Assembly: GCF_001643375.1 (NCBI RefSeq)
Contig: NZ_LSHB01000056.1
Location: forward strand, 124,001-188,000
Length of the DNA stretch: 64,000 bases
Source of the DNA: Chryseobacterium sp. FP211-J200
GTDB lineage: Bacteria; Bacteroidota; Bacteroidia; Flavobacteriales; Weeksellaceae
Reading direction: 5' to 3'
Every line of letters starts with the position of its first letter. Positions within the stretch are counted from its first letter, which is position 1. The position numbers and the translations under genes are program-made. Of the stretch, positions 35,162 to 43,358 are shown in pieces. The notes beneath the pieces are model-generated. The model made no database searches and had not been told where the DNA came from. It was given only the letters and a program-made list of their open reading frames with translations.

Positions 35162-36061
35162 TTACAGAGTTTCAGTTTCTGTAATGGCAGCTCCTTTTTT
35201 TCGTCTCGATTTGATGATCCCATTGACCACGATCGAAGCGATCATTACGAAAGAAGCGCCATAAAAAATAGGACTCATATGCTCTGATGCTCCAAAGATA
35301 AAAAAAGCTAGGATAATCCCGTAAACCGGTTCCAAATTCACTGTTAAGATCAATGTAAATGGCGAAATGAACTTCATCAATTTCACACTTTCAAACATTG
35401 GATAAGCTGTAAAGACAGAAGCCAGCAATAGTACTAACGCAATATCGGTATAACTTATTTCGCTGACAGAAGAAATTTGTCCTGTGAAAAGAAAAAAGAG
35501 ACTAATGACCAACCAACCACCGGCGATCTCATAAAAAATAATATTTCCAGAACTGGTTTTTCCAAAGATCTTTCCATTGAAAACAGAAAATATCGTCCCG
35601 CAAAACGCACAGAGAATTCCGTAAATGATCCCTTCTTTATATTTAAGTTCCGCGTTGAAAATCAAAGAGATACAAACTACGATGATAAGACCGATAATCA
35701 CTTCTACCCAATCTGGTTTTCTGCGATAGACTAGAGGTTCTATCAAGGATGCAAATAATGTTGATAAGGAGAGACAAGACAAAGCGATAGAAACATTTGA
35801 AACTTTGATGGATTGGAAAAAGAAAAGCCAGTGAAAAGCCATGACACTTCCAATTGCTACCAATTGAAGTAAAAGATTCTTAGAAACCTTGATACTTTCT
35901 TTTTTGATCAATCTTATATATAAATAAAGAAAAACGGCCGCAAACAACATTCTGTAGAAAACGAGAACTTGTGCCTCGGCCAAGATCAATTTTCCCAAAA
36001 TGGCTGTAAAACCCCACAAAAACACGATAAAGTGCAACCTCAGCAAATAAGAATTCTTCAT
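35162..36061 (-). CDS. EamA-family (DMT superfamily) transporter
   Basis: A 299-residue membrane protein with ten predicted helices in two repeats, typical of EamA transporters. Recognisable pieces are FLWGFTAILGKLIL in the first helix, SALSCLSLSTLFASLIEPL-like sequence in the middle and NLEPVYGIILAFFIFGA in helix 9. The family exports amino acids or other metabolites; the substrate is unknown. It is the first gene of the operon 36061-30483 and has a -7 box at 36085-36092. Confidence 0.85.
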   Translation of the reverse strand: MKNSYLLRLHFIVFLWGFTAILGKLILAEAQVLVFYRMLFAAVFLYLYIRLIKKESIKVSKNLLLQLVAIGSVMAFHWLFFFQSIKVSNVSIALSCLSLSTLFASLIEPLVYRRKPDWVEVIIGLIIVVCISLIFNAELKYKEGIIYGILCAFCGTIFSVFNGKIFGKTSSGNIIFYEIAGGWLVISLFFLFTGQISSVSEISYTDIALVLLLASVFTAYPMFESVKLMKFISPFTLILTVNLEPVYGIILAFFIFGASEHMSPIFYGASFVMIASIVVNGIIKSRRKKGAAITETETL

Positions 36062-36084
36062 TGGAACTATTGATTTTCAGTTTG

Positions 36085-36092
36085 CAAAATTA
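36085..36092 (-). promoter_or_regulatory. -7 box of the EamA-T9SS operon
   Basis: Reads TAATTTTG on the minus strand, 23 bases before the start at 36061. Confidence 0.5.
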
Positions 36093-36148
36093 GGATAAAT
36101 ATTACAGATTTTATGTTTAAAACTAGGATCAGCTACGAATTTGGTCAT

Positions 36149-36184
36149 AAAAAATCCGCATAATTGGATTATACGGATCTTTTA
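36149..36184. terminator. Hairpin in the intergenic region before the carboxyltransferase gene
   Basis: AATCCGCATAAT and ATTATACGGATC form an imperfect stem followed by TTTT. No plus-strand gene ends here, so its job is unclear. Confidence 0.4.
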
Positions 36185-36351
36185 ATAAAGAACTTATTAA
36201 AATAACATAAACTAACTAAAAATTTAATGTATTTGGATTAGTAACGTAGAAAAGCCAATTATATTTTATTTTAAATTCTAAAATTACGAATGAGCTTTTC
36301 TGCTTTGTGATTATTTAAAATATTTTATCTTTAGAGCCAAAGAAAATCAAA

Positions 36352-37980
36352 ATGGATTTAGAATTCAACAAAAGAGAAGATATCAACAAACTGAAATATT
36401 CTGACATCAAGAAAACCTTGTCAACAATCAAATTGGGCGGCGGCGAAAAATCGCTCCAAAAACAACGTGACCAAGGAAAAATGACTGTCCGAGAAAGATT
36501 GGAATATCTTTTCGATAAAAATTCTGAATCGATAGAAATCGGCGCTTTCGCCGGTTACGAGATGTATGAAGAACAAGGCGGATGTCCTGCTGGCGGCGTT
36601 GTGGTCATGATGGGCTATGTTTCCGGCAGACAATGTATCGTGGTCGCCAATGACGCAACCGTCAAAGCTGGCGCTTGGTTCCCGATCACAGGAAAGAAAA
36701 ATCTGAGAGCTCAGGAAATCGCGATGGAAAACCGCTTGCCTATCATTTATCTTGTGGATTCCGCGGGTGTTTTCCTACCAATGCAGGACGAGATCTTCCC
36801 AGACAAAGAAATGTTTGGGAGAATTTTCCGAAACAATGCTAAGATGAGTTCCTCAGGAATTGTCCAGATCTCTGCAATTATGGGAAGTTGTGTGGCTGGT
36901 GGCGCTTATCTCCCGATCATGAGTGACGAAGCGATGATCGTCGATAAAACAGGAAGTATTTTTCTAGCCGGAAGTTATCTAGTGAAAGCAGCCATCGGAG
37001 AATCCATTGACAATGAAGCGTTGGGCGGCGCAACCATGCACAGCTCTATCTCTGGTGTTGTAGATTACAAAGCCAAAGACGACAAGGATGCTTTGAACAG
37101 AATTAAAAACATAATGAAATCCCTTGGAGACTTCGATAAAGCTGGATTTGACCGAATAGAAAGTGCACCTCCAAAAGAAAATCCAGATAATATCTTTGGA
37201 ATCATGCCTGCCATCAGGTCTGAGCAATATGATACCTTAGAAATCATAAAATGTCTAGTCGATCATTCTGAATACGAAGAATACAAACCAGATTATGGTA
37301 AAAGTATTATTTGCTGTACAGCAAGAGTTGATGGCTGGAGCGTGGGAATCGTTGCCAATCAGAGAAAACTGGTAAAAAGTGGTAAAGGCGAAATGCAGTT
37401 CGGTGGTGTGATCTATTCCGATTCTGCTGACAAGGCGACAAGGTTCATTGCCAATTGTAATCAGAGAAAAATTCCCTTGGTTTTCCTACAGGACGTGACC
37501 GGCTTCATGGTTGGTTCCAAGTCTGAACAAGGCGGAATCATCAAGGATGGTGCAAAAATGGTGAATGCGGTGGCGAATTCTGTAGTTCCAAAATTCACGA
37601 TCATTACAGGAAATTCTTACGGTGCGGGAAATTATGCGATGTGCGGAAAAGCCTATGATCCAAGATTGATCGTTGCCTGGCCTTGGGCAGAACTAGCTGT
37701 GATGGGCGGTTCGCAAGCCGGAAAAGTATTGCTTCAAATTCAGGAATCTGCGCTCAAAAAGCAAGGAAAGGAAATCACTGACGAAGACAGAAAAGAATTA
37801 CTGGACAGAATATTGAAAGATTACACAAGACAAACCCAACCAACTTACGCAGCTGCGAGACTTTGGACAGATGCCATCATCAACCCTGTGGATACCCGAA
37901 AATGGATCAGCATGGGAATCGAGGCTGCAAATCATTCTCCGATCACAGAAAAATTCAATCTGGGTGTGATTCAGGTGTAA
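36352..37980 (+). CDS. Acyl-CoA carboxylase carboxyltransferase (beta) subunit
   Basis: A 542-residue biotin-dependent carboxyltransferase. The crotonase-like fold is shown by two Gly-rich oxyanion regions, GSCVAGGAYLPIMSDE in the N-terminal half and GNSYGAGNYAMCGKAYDP in the C-terminal half. The sequence LQDVTGFMVGS is typical of the propionyl-, methylcrotonyl- and acetyl-CoA branch. The acyl-CoA substrate is not certain; in Bacteroidota such proteins are often annotated as methylcrotonyl- or propionyl-CoA carboxylase. No biotin carboxylase or biotin carrier gene is in the window. Confidence 0.87.
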   Translation: MDLEFNKREDINKLKYSDIKKTLSTIKLGGGEKSLQKQRDQGKMTVRERLEYLFDKNSESIEIGAFAGYEMYEEQGGCPAGGVVVMMGYVSGRQCIVVANDATVKAGAWFPITGKKNLRAQEIAMENRLPIIYLVDSAGVFLPMQDEIFPDKEMFGRIFRNNAKMSSSGIVQISAIMGSCVAGGAYLPIMSDEAMIVDKTGSIFLAGSYLVKAAIGESIDNEALGGATMHSSISGVVDYKAKDDKDALNRIKNIMKSLGDFDKAGFDRIESAPPKENPDNIFGIMPAIRSEQYDTLEIIKCLVDHSEYEEYKPDYGKSIICCTARVDGWSVGIVANQRKLVKSGKGEMQFGGVIYSDSADKATRFIANCNQRKIPLVFLQDVTGFMVGSKSEQGGIIKDGAKMVNAVANSVVPKFTIITGNSYGAGNYAMCGKAYDPRLIVAWPWAELAVMGGSQAGKVLLQIQESALKKQGKEITDEDRKELLDRILKDYTRQTQPTYAAARLWTDAIINPVDTRKWISMGIEAANHSPITEKFNLGVIQV

Positions 37981-37989
37981 AAATTGTTT

Positions 37990-37997
37990 TACATTTG
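37990..37997 (+). promoter_or_regulatory. -7 box of the next secreted-protein gene
   Basis: TACATTTG at 37990-37997, directly after the carboxyltransferase stop and 20 bases before the next start. Confidence 0.5.
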
Positions 37998-38017
37998 CAG
38001 AACACACATAGATACCG

Positions 38018-38716
38018 ATGAAAAAATATTTAACTCTGGCTGCAGGATTCCTGGCAACCATTTCCTTTGGGCAATGTACTATTGTCGGAAGCAGCACAAT
38101 CAAGATCAATGAAACAGCCCCTTTTTCTGTAAATGCGAAAGCACAATGTGAAGAATGCTACTCATGGAAACCATCCCCTGATCAAAACTTTACAGTTGAT
38201 GGAAATACAAAATCGAATGTGATAAATGTCAAGGCTGCGAATCCCGGACAAGGCACAATTTCGGTTTCAATCCTTAGCGATAAAGGATTGTTGCAATGTG
38301 AAAAGACCATTGATGTTTTTGATGCAAAGCAAGATCTAACAGATAAAAATTGCGGTGTTTTCATTGATGATTTCAAAGAGGTAAAGGTTACAGAATCTGT
38401 CATTTCATTTTTCCCAAACGAGAATTCCAATGATTATCTTTACAAATGGGCAGTCTCCTATATCAATGGTGATACTCAGGAGTCAACAGAGAAAATACCT
38501 CAATTCTTTTTTTCTGACATCAATTACATCACTTCGGTCAAACTAAAGATCACGACCAAAACGCCGTTATGTTCTGTAACACTTTCTAAAAAATTCGAGC
38601 AGAGTTATTGGAAACCAACTTCGGCAAATTTCGGAAGTATAGAACAGAAGGCCTATTCTCAAGGAAGTTATAGTGATTATGTAAAAAAGGACAATATCAA
38701 CAACGGTCAAAAATAA
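38018..38716 (+). CDS. Unknown secreted protein, Ig-like
   Basis: A 232-residue protein with a signal peptide ending TISFGQ. Strand-rich segments, spaced Cys (QCEECYSW, LLQCEKT, KNCGVF, PLCSVT) and an opening like a PKD or Ig-like domain (STIKINETAPFSV, GQGTISVSIL) suggest two beta-sandwich modules. There is no sorting domain at the C terminus, so it is probably periplasmic or released. I recognise no specific family. A terminator follows. Confidence 0.62.
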   Translation: MKKYLTLAAGFLATISFGQCTIVGSSTIKINETAPFSVNAKAQCEECYSWKPSPDQNFTVDGNTKSNVINVKAANPGQGTISVSILSDKGLLQCEKTIDVFDAKQDLTDKNCGVFIDDFKEVKVTESVISFFPNENSNDYLYKWAVSYINGDTQESTEKIPQFFFSDINYITSVKLKITTKTPLCSVTLSKKFEQSYWKPTSANFGSIEQKAYSQGSYSDYVKKDNINNGQK

Positions 38717-38742
38717 ATAGAATCAACCTTATTTGAATCTTT

Positions 38743-38768
38743 AAAACTTCCAACATTGGGAGTTTTTT
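38743..38768 (+). terminator. Terminator after the secreted-protein gene
   Basis: AAAACTTCC at 38743-38751 pairs with GGGAGTTTT at 38758-38766 (one G-U pair), within a run of seven T. Confidence 0.78.
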
Positions 38769-38787
38769 TATGTCTTTAAATCAAACA

Positions 38788-38802
38788 AATTTTAATAAAA
38801 TT
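38788..38802. promoter_or_regulatory. Palindromic operator candidate before the DUF2089 gene
   Basis: AATTTTAATAAAATT is a perfect palindrome except for its central base. A related half (CTTTATTAAAATAATT) follows about 15 bases on, ending next to the -7 box. It may be the binding site of the downstream regulator-like protein. Confidence 0.45.
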
Positions 38803-38834
38803 AAAATAATTTTTAACTTTATTAAAATAATTAT

Positions 38835-38842
38835 TACATTTG
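38835..38842 (+). promoter_or_regulatory. -7 box of the DUF2089-YIP1 pair
   Basis: TACATTTG at 38835-38842, 18 bases before the ATG at 38861. Confidence 0.55.
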
Positions 38843-38860
38843 TACAACAAAATTAAAGAA

Positions 38861-39127
38861 ATGAAACTGCCAATCGTTTGCCCAAGCTGCGATCACACAC
38901 TGAATGTAAGCCAAATGAAATGTCCTTCCTGCGCCACCCAAGTGAATGGAGATTACGAGCTTCCCGTACTTTTGAAACTGAGCAGAGACGATCAGGAATT
39001 TGTACTCAAATTCTTGCTTTCCAGCGGAAGCATCAAGGAAATGGCAAAGCAGGCTGAACTCTCCTACCCGACTATGAGAAACAAAATGGACGACCTCATC
39101 GAAAAAGTTAAAAAACTTCAAAACTAA
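38861..39127 (+). CDS. DUF2089-like zinc-ribbon / helix-turn-helix protein
   Basis: The ATG at 38861 gives 88 residues. The N terminus carries two Cys pairs (CPSCDH and CPSCAT) spaced as in a zinc ribbon. The C-terminal part (GSIKEMAKQAELSYPTMRNK) looks like a helix-turn-helix. DUF2089 proteins have this design and are thought to be regulators. Five bases separate it from a YIP1-like membrane protein gene, suggesting a small regulator-plus-membrane-protein operon, perhaps self-regulated through the palindrome at 38788. Confidence 0.75.
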   Translation: MKLPIVCPSCDHTLNVSQMKCPSCATQVNGDYELPVLLKLSRDDQEFVLKFLLSSGSIKEMAKQAELSYPTMRNKMDDLIEKVKKLQN

Positions 39128-39132
39128 AAGCT

Positions 39133-39702
39133 ATGACCTGGAAAACTATTTTCAATCCGTTTGGACGATTTGATGAGAAACATATTCTGATGGTCGGAAT
39201 TGTATTTTTTATCTTTAATATTTTCGGTTGTTATTATGCTGGAAATGTGAACGACAGTATTTTCCACTTTGCTCACCTCGAAGATGGGCAAACGATATGG
39301 GATATTGCAAGAATTAACTCACTGAGTTCGGTATTTGCCATCGTCTTTTTATTTGCCTTTGCTTACCTTCTTAATAATAAAACCAGACTCATCGATATCA
39401 TCAATACTGTTTTGATCGCTGCCATTCCATTAATTGTCATCATGCCGATCTCAGGACTGTCATTTTTGAAGAATGCCACACAAAGCATCACAAAAAGTGC
39501 CGGTGATCCAAATCAAATAGAGATGATAAATTTGGTACTGATCATAGCTTTTGGATTTTTGACATTACCATTTCTGATTTACAGTTTCGTCCTATACTAC
39601 AACGGATTCAAGACGGCTACCAACATCAAAAAGTGGCAACATATTGTTCTCTTCGCTGTTGTTTCATTGATATTGACCATAGTGAGTCAAACCATTCTAT
39701 AA
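39133..39702 (+). CDS. YIP1-family membrane protein
   Basis: A 189-residue protein with five predicted membrane helices. It begins MTWKTIFNPFGRFDEK, the usual amphipathic start of bacterial YIP1 proteins, and the helix loops contain Asn and Pro residues typical of them. The function is unknown. It is coupled to the upstream DUF2089-like gene by a five-base gap. Confidence 0.7.
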   Translation: MTWKTIFNPFGRFDEKHILMVGIVFFIFNIFGCYYAGNVNDSIFHFAHLEDGQTIWDIARINSLSSVFAIVFLFAFAYLLNNKTRLIDIINTVLIAAIPLIVIMPISGLSFLKNATQSITKSAGDPNQIEMINLVLIIAFGFLTLPFLIYSFVLYYNGFKTATNIKKWQHIVLFAVVSLILTIVSQTIL

Positions 39703-39803
39703 TCGGAATTTAAAACAATCAAATTGCTTTTCTCTAAATTTTCTAGCCAGATCCAGTTGGCTGGTGGTTTCTTACGACCCTAAACAAATCTAAAATTTTA
39801 CAT

Positions 39804-41465
39804 ATGAAAACCAAACTATTATGGGTGCTGATTTTATTAGCACAGACTTTTTACGCCCAAGATTTAACAGGTTCCTGGAAAGGCGAGCTCGACCTCGGTG
39901 GAACACAACTGCCTCTGATCTTTAATATTAAAAAAGAAAACAACACCTATACATCTTCCGCAAGAAGTCCAAAACAAGGTGACAAGATCATTACTGTTGA
40001 TAAGACAGAGTTCACCAATAATGAACTTATTTTTGAAATGAATGAGTTGGACGCTTCCTACAAAGGACAATACAAAGCAGACCATTTTGAAGGAACATTC
40101 ACACAAAGAGGCCGTTCATTCCCAATGAATCTTTTTAAAAATAATGGTACCGAAAAATCAAACCCGAAAGATGAGAAACTGAAAGACATCGGAAACCGTG
40201 AGATCAATACGGCGAAACTGAATGATTACTTCAATTATCTCACTCAGAACAAACAAGGCATCGGTAGTATTTCCATCTTCAGAAAAGGAAAGGAAGTTTA
40301 TCAAAATGATTTCGGGCAAGATCAATTACCGAATGTAAAATGGGATTCTAACACCCGTTATCAAGTGGGTTCTGTCAGTAAGTTATTCACTGCGATCATG
40401 CTGATGCAGCAAGTGGAAAAAGGAAAACTGAACCTTTCCGATAAACTTTCCAAATATTATCCAGACGTTCCAAATGCAGATAAGATCACGATAGAAACAA
40501 TAATGAATCACACAAGCGGATTAGGCGATTATGCTGGAGAACATTATCAATGGCTGTTCAAAAGACCAGTTGGTGACAAAGTTATCCTTGACACGATCAA
40601 CGCTCAAGGTGTGGAATTTCAACCTGGTGAGAAAACAAGATATTCCAATTCTGGTTATTATTTGTTGAGCAGAATATTGGAGAAAGTGGCAAAGAAACCT
40701 TACAATGTTCTGTTGAAAGAAAATATCACGAGCAAAGCTGGAATGAAAAACACTTTTTCTGTGCTTGATGATCCTAAAAATGTCTTTAGAGGATACGAAA
40801 ATGAAAACGGAATCTGGAAAGAAGTAGAGGATTTTGATTTTCACAATTGCGTTGGTGTGGGCGACATCGTTTCTACGCCGAATGACTTGAATATCTTAAT
40901 TAATGCTTTATTTAATGGAAAATTTGTAAAGAAGGAAACGCTGGATAAGATGATGCCGAAACCTGGATCTAAAGTGGTTTTCGGATTGGGAATGATGGCT
41001 GTGCCTTTCTACAATCAGGTTTCTTTTGGTCACGGTGGCGACACGGCTGGTTCACACGCTGTTACATCTTACAGTAAAAAAGAAGATTACTCGGTTTCTA
41101 TGGTCATCAACGGCGAGAATTATCCGCACAACACACTATCTATCGGTGTTCTGAACATCATCTATGATCAGGATTTTGAATTTCCGAAATTTGAAAATAC
41201 CAAAGAAACGGCGGCTTACAATGGAGAACTTAAAAAATACATTGGCGATTACACTTCACCCGACATTCCTTTGGACCTGAAGATCTTTGTAAATGGCGAC
41301 AAGTTATTTGCACAAGGAAAAGGCCAAGCAGAGTTTCCTTTGGAACTGGTTGAGAAAGACCAATTCGGATTCGAAAAGGCTGGCATCAAGATCAATTTCT
41401 TTCCAGAAAAAAATCAGATGCAGCTTCTCCAGAATGGAAAAACGTATAATTTCACAAAGAAGTAA
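39804..41465 (+). CDS. Secreted serine hydrolase, beta-lactamase / esterase family
   Basis: A 553-residue exported protein (signal peptide ending TFYAQ). Residues 20-110 form an extra N-terminal beta domain starting DLTGSWKGELDLGG, common in Bacteroidota members. The hydrolase domain has SVSK in YQVGSVSKLFTAIM, YSN in TRYSNSGYYLLSR, and HGG in FGHGGDTAGS. A C-terminal domain (residues 470-553) recalls the accessory domain of such esterases. It is distant from the homologue at 4742-5797 and has no lipobox. The substrate is unknown. Confidence 0.87.
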   Translation: MKTKLLWVLILLAQTFYAQDLTGSWKGELDLGGTQLPLIFNIKKENNTYTSSARSPKQGDKIITVDKTEFTNNELIFEMNELDASYKGQYKADHFEGTFTQRGRSFPMNLFKNNGTEKSNPKDEKLKDIGNREINTAKLNDYFNYLTQNKQGIGSISIFRKGKEVYQNDFGQDQLPNVKWDSNTRYQVGSVSKLFTAIMLMQQVEKGKLNLSDKLSKYYPDVPNADKITIETIMNHTSGLGDYAGEHYQWLFKRPVGDKVILDTINAQGVEFQPGEKTRYSNSGYYLLSRILEKVAKKPYNVLLKENITSKAGMKNTFSVLDDPKNVFRGYENENGIWKEVEDFDFHNCVGVGDIVSTPNDLNILINALFNGKFVKKETLDKMMPKPGSKVVFGLGMMAVPFYNQVSFGHGGDTAGSHAVTSYSKKEDYSVSMVINGENYPHNTLSIGVLNIIYDQDFEFPKFENTKETAAYNGELKKYIGDYTSPDIPLDLKIFVNGDKLFAQGKGQAEFPLELVEKDQFGFEKAGIKINFFPEKNQMQLLQNGKTYNFTKK

Positions 41466-41494
41466 ACGATAAAAAACACAATTATGATAAAATT

Positions 41495-42065
41495 TTATTT
41501 CTTGATAACTTTGAAAGTCTGTATCTCACTTCCAATATTGGTCTTTATCAAATAAATCCCAGTCGAAAGTGTGCTCATATCAATCGTATTGGCGTCTTTG
41601 TTAGATTTGATCAATTGTCCCGCAACATTATAAATTGAAATCGAATTCACTTTTTCGCTGCTTGACAAGGTCAAAATATCTTTTACCGGATTTGGATAAT
41701 ATTTGAATGACACTTTATTGACATCCGAAACAGCCAATCTTCCAATATTCAGACTGTAATCTTCTACCTGACCGTAATAGGAATTACCACACGCTCCCTT
41801 TGGCCAGAATCACAAAAGTAGAAGGTGAATTAACTTTAAGTAGTCTTAATCTTGTATTTCCGATCACTGCATTATCTGGTACCTTGATGTTAAGTTCTGC
41901 CGACATATCATCCATTCCTGTGCTTCCTTTCACAAAACCAACTCTGTTGACATCTTTTGTCAGGTTCTGAGCATCATTGACCTGGGCATTTACATTCACT
42001 GCAAACACCAAAAATAACAGCAAAGAAAAAATTCTGACCAGCATTTTCTGAAAAACCAAAGACAA
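41495..42065 (-). pseudogene. Frameshifted, shortened T9SS type A cargo gene
   Basis: Two minus-strand frames belong together. The first (42065-41784) has a signal peptide ending NVNAQ and the end of a GEVED-like domain (GNTRLRLLKVNSPSTF). The second, which reads without a start from 41809 to 41495, continues the same domain (ACGNSYYGQVEDYSLNI) into a type A sorting domain (YYPNPVKDILTLSS, STGIYLIKTN). The shift lies near 41790-41810. Even repaired, the product would have about 189 residues and lack the first half of the GEVED domain, so an internal deletion probably came first. A sequencing error at the shift cannot be excluded. Confidence 0.75.
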
Positions 42066-42122
42066 GGTTTAAAGATAAAAAATTATAAGATCAATCCAAT
42101 TTAAAAGAACATTGAAATCCAA

Positions 42123-42470
42123 TCAATTTTCCAGGACTTTTCCAACAATCCTTTTTCGGTGTTGAACGCCCCAATCGGCTAGATTCTCAATGACTTTTTT
42201 CAAAGTATAACCATATTCCGTCAGTTCATACTCCACACTAATTGGTTGGGCTTTCAGAACAGTTCTTTTTACCAGTTGATTAATTTCCAGATCCTTCAGT
42301 TCGCTACTTAGCATTTTCGCAGAGATCCCTTCTATTTCTTTCTGCAAATCAGAAAATCTCATCTTATCGTAGCACAAAGCCGCGATGATATGAATTTTCC
42401 ATCGGCCTTTCAAAACATCCATCGTATCTTGAACCGCCATCATATTGGTCTTACAGCATTTTATTTTCAT
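42123..42470 (-). CDS. HxlR-family transcriptional regulator
   Basis: A 115-residue winged-helix regulator. The Cys-rich start KIKCCKTN is followed by the HxlR signature VLKGRWKIHIIAAL, MRFSDLQKEIEGISAKMLS and a wing (EYELTEYGYTLKKVIENLADWG). Members respond to electrophiles or aldehydes, often through an N-terminal Cys. It is divergent from a nitroreductase gene across 185 bases holding a clear inverted repeat, a typical arrangement in which the regulator controls the reductase. Confidence 0.9.
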   Translation of the reverse strand: MKIKCCKTNMMAVQDTMDVLKGRWKIHIIAALCYDKMRFSDLQKEIEGISAKMLSSELKDLEINQLVKRTVLKAQPISVEYELTEYGYTLKKVIENLADWGVQHRKRIVGKVLEN

Positions 42471-42565
42471 AAGTTTTCTTTTATTTAATCAATTATACAT
42501 CTTGACATATGATAAGAAATCAAATTTACAAATCACACAACAATCTAATTATCAATTACGTAACT

Positions 42566-42604
42566 TTTTTGTAATAATAACTTTTTGTAACCTTATTACA
42601 AAAA
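42566..42604. promoter_or_regulatory. Operator candidate between hxlR and the nitroreductase gene
   Basis: TTTTTGTAATAA at 42566-42577 is exactly inverted at 42593-42604, with a further TTTTTGTAA between them at 42582-42590. The right arm lies where the -33 element of the nitroreductase promoter should be. Confidence 0.68.
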
Positions 42605-42619
42605 TAAACTTTTCTTGAT

Positions 42620-42627
42620 TAACTTTG
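42620..42627 (+). promoter_or_regulatory. -7 box of the nitroreductase gene
   Basis: TAACTTTG at 42620-42627, 28 bases before the ATG. No good -33 element; the inverted repeat occupies its place, so the promoter may depend on a regulator. Confidence 0.5.
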
Positions 42628-42655
42628 CTCATTCAAATTAAAATACTATCAGAAT

Positions 42656-43288
42656 ATGAGTTTATTAGAAGACTTGAACTGGCGTTACGCAACAAAGAAA
42701 ATGAACGGCGAACCCGTTCCTCAAGATAAAGTAGATTATATCGTGGAAGCTGCAAGATTGGCTCCTTCATCATCTGGTTTGCAACCTTACAGATTATTCG
42801 TAATCACCAACAAAGAATTATTGGAAAAAATTCAACCCATCGCTTATGACCAAGCTCAGATTACGGATGGTTCTCACCTTTTGGTTTGGGCAGCTTGGGA
42901 CGGCTATTCCCACAACAGCATTTCTGAAGTTTTCGAGAAAACCACGAAAGAAAGAGGAATTCCAACAGAAGCGATGGATGATTACAAAGCGAGACTTTGG
43001 GGAATGTACGAACCTCTTGGAAGCGAATGGCACGCAACCCACGCTGCAAAACAAGCTTATATCTCATTCGGATTAGCAATTGCTGCAGCAGCTGAACAAA
43101 AAGTGGACGCAACACCAATGGAAGGTTTTAACAATCAAGCTCTTGACGAATTGTTAGGATTTACTGAAAAAGGATTGAAAAGCGTTGTGATTCTACCTTT
43201 AGGTTACAGAGACACAAGCGGAGACTGGCTGGTAAATCTGAAAAAATACAGAACACCAACCGAAGAATTCATCACAGAAATCAGATAA
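42656..43288 (+). CDS. NAD(P)H-dependent nitroreductase family oxidoreductase
   Basis: A 210-residue FMN enzyme. WRYATKKMNGEPVPQDKV and ARLAPSSSGLQPYRLFV form the N-terminal FMN site of the NfsB-like group, and the C-terminal part has LPLGYRDTSGDWLV. It reduces nitro compounds, quinones or other electrophiles with NAD(P)H. The divergent HxlR regulator and shared inverted repeat suggest induction by such compounds. It is not closely similar to the shorter nitroreductase at 7352-7864. Confidence 0.9.
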   Translation: MSLLEDLNWRYATKKMNGEPVPQDKVDYIVEAARLAPSSSGLQPYRLFVITNKELLEKIQPIAYDQAQITDGSHLLVWAAWDGYSHNSISEVFEKTTKERGIPTEAMDDYKARLWGMYEPLGSEWHATHAAKQAYISFGLAIAAAAEQKVDATPMEGFNNQALDELLGFTEKGLKSVVILPLGYRDTSGDWLVNLKKYRTPTEEFITEIR

Positions 43289-43291
43289 ATT

Positions 43292-43323
43292 AAAAAGCGA
43301 CCTGAAACTTCAGGTCGCTTTTT
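43292..43323. terminator. Bidirectional terminator
   Basis: AAAAAGCGACCTGA at 43292-43305 pairs perfectly with TCAGGTCGCTTTTT at 43310-43323 around a four-base loop. It serves the nitroreductase gene and convergent speA. Confidence 0.92.
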
Positions 43324-43358
43324 AATTTATCTTTTATCTAGAAGTCTATTTTCTAGGC

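Noticed and set aside
39747-39764. Hairpin AGCCA...TGGCT after the YIP1 gene as a fourth copy of the structured element or a terminator
   Set aside because: It lacks the conserved apical stem and inner words of the element and has no T run.
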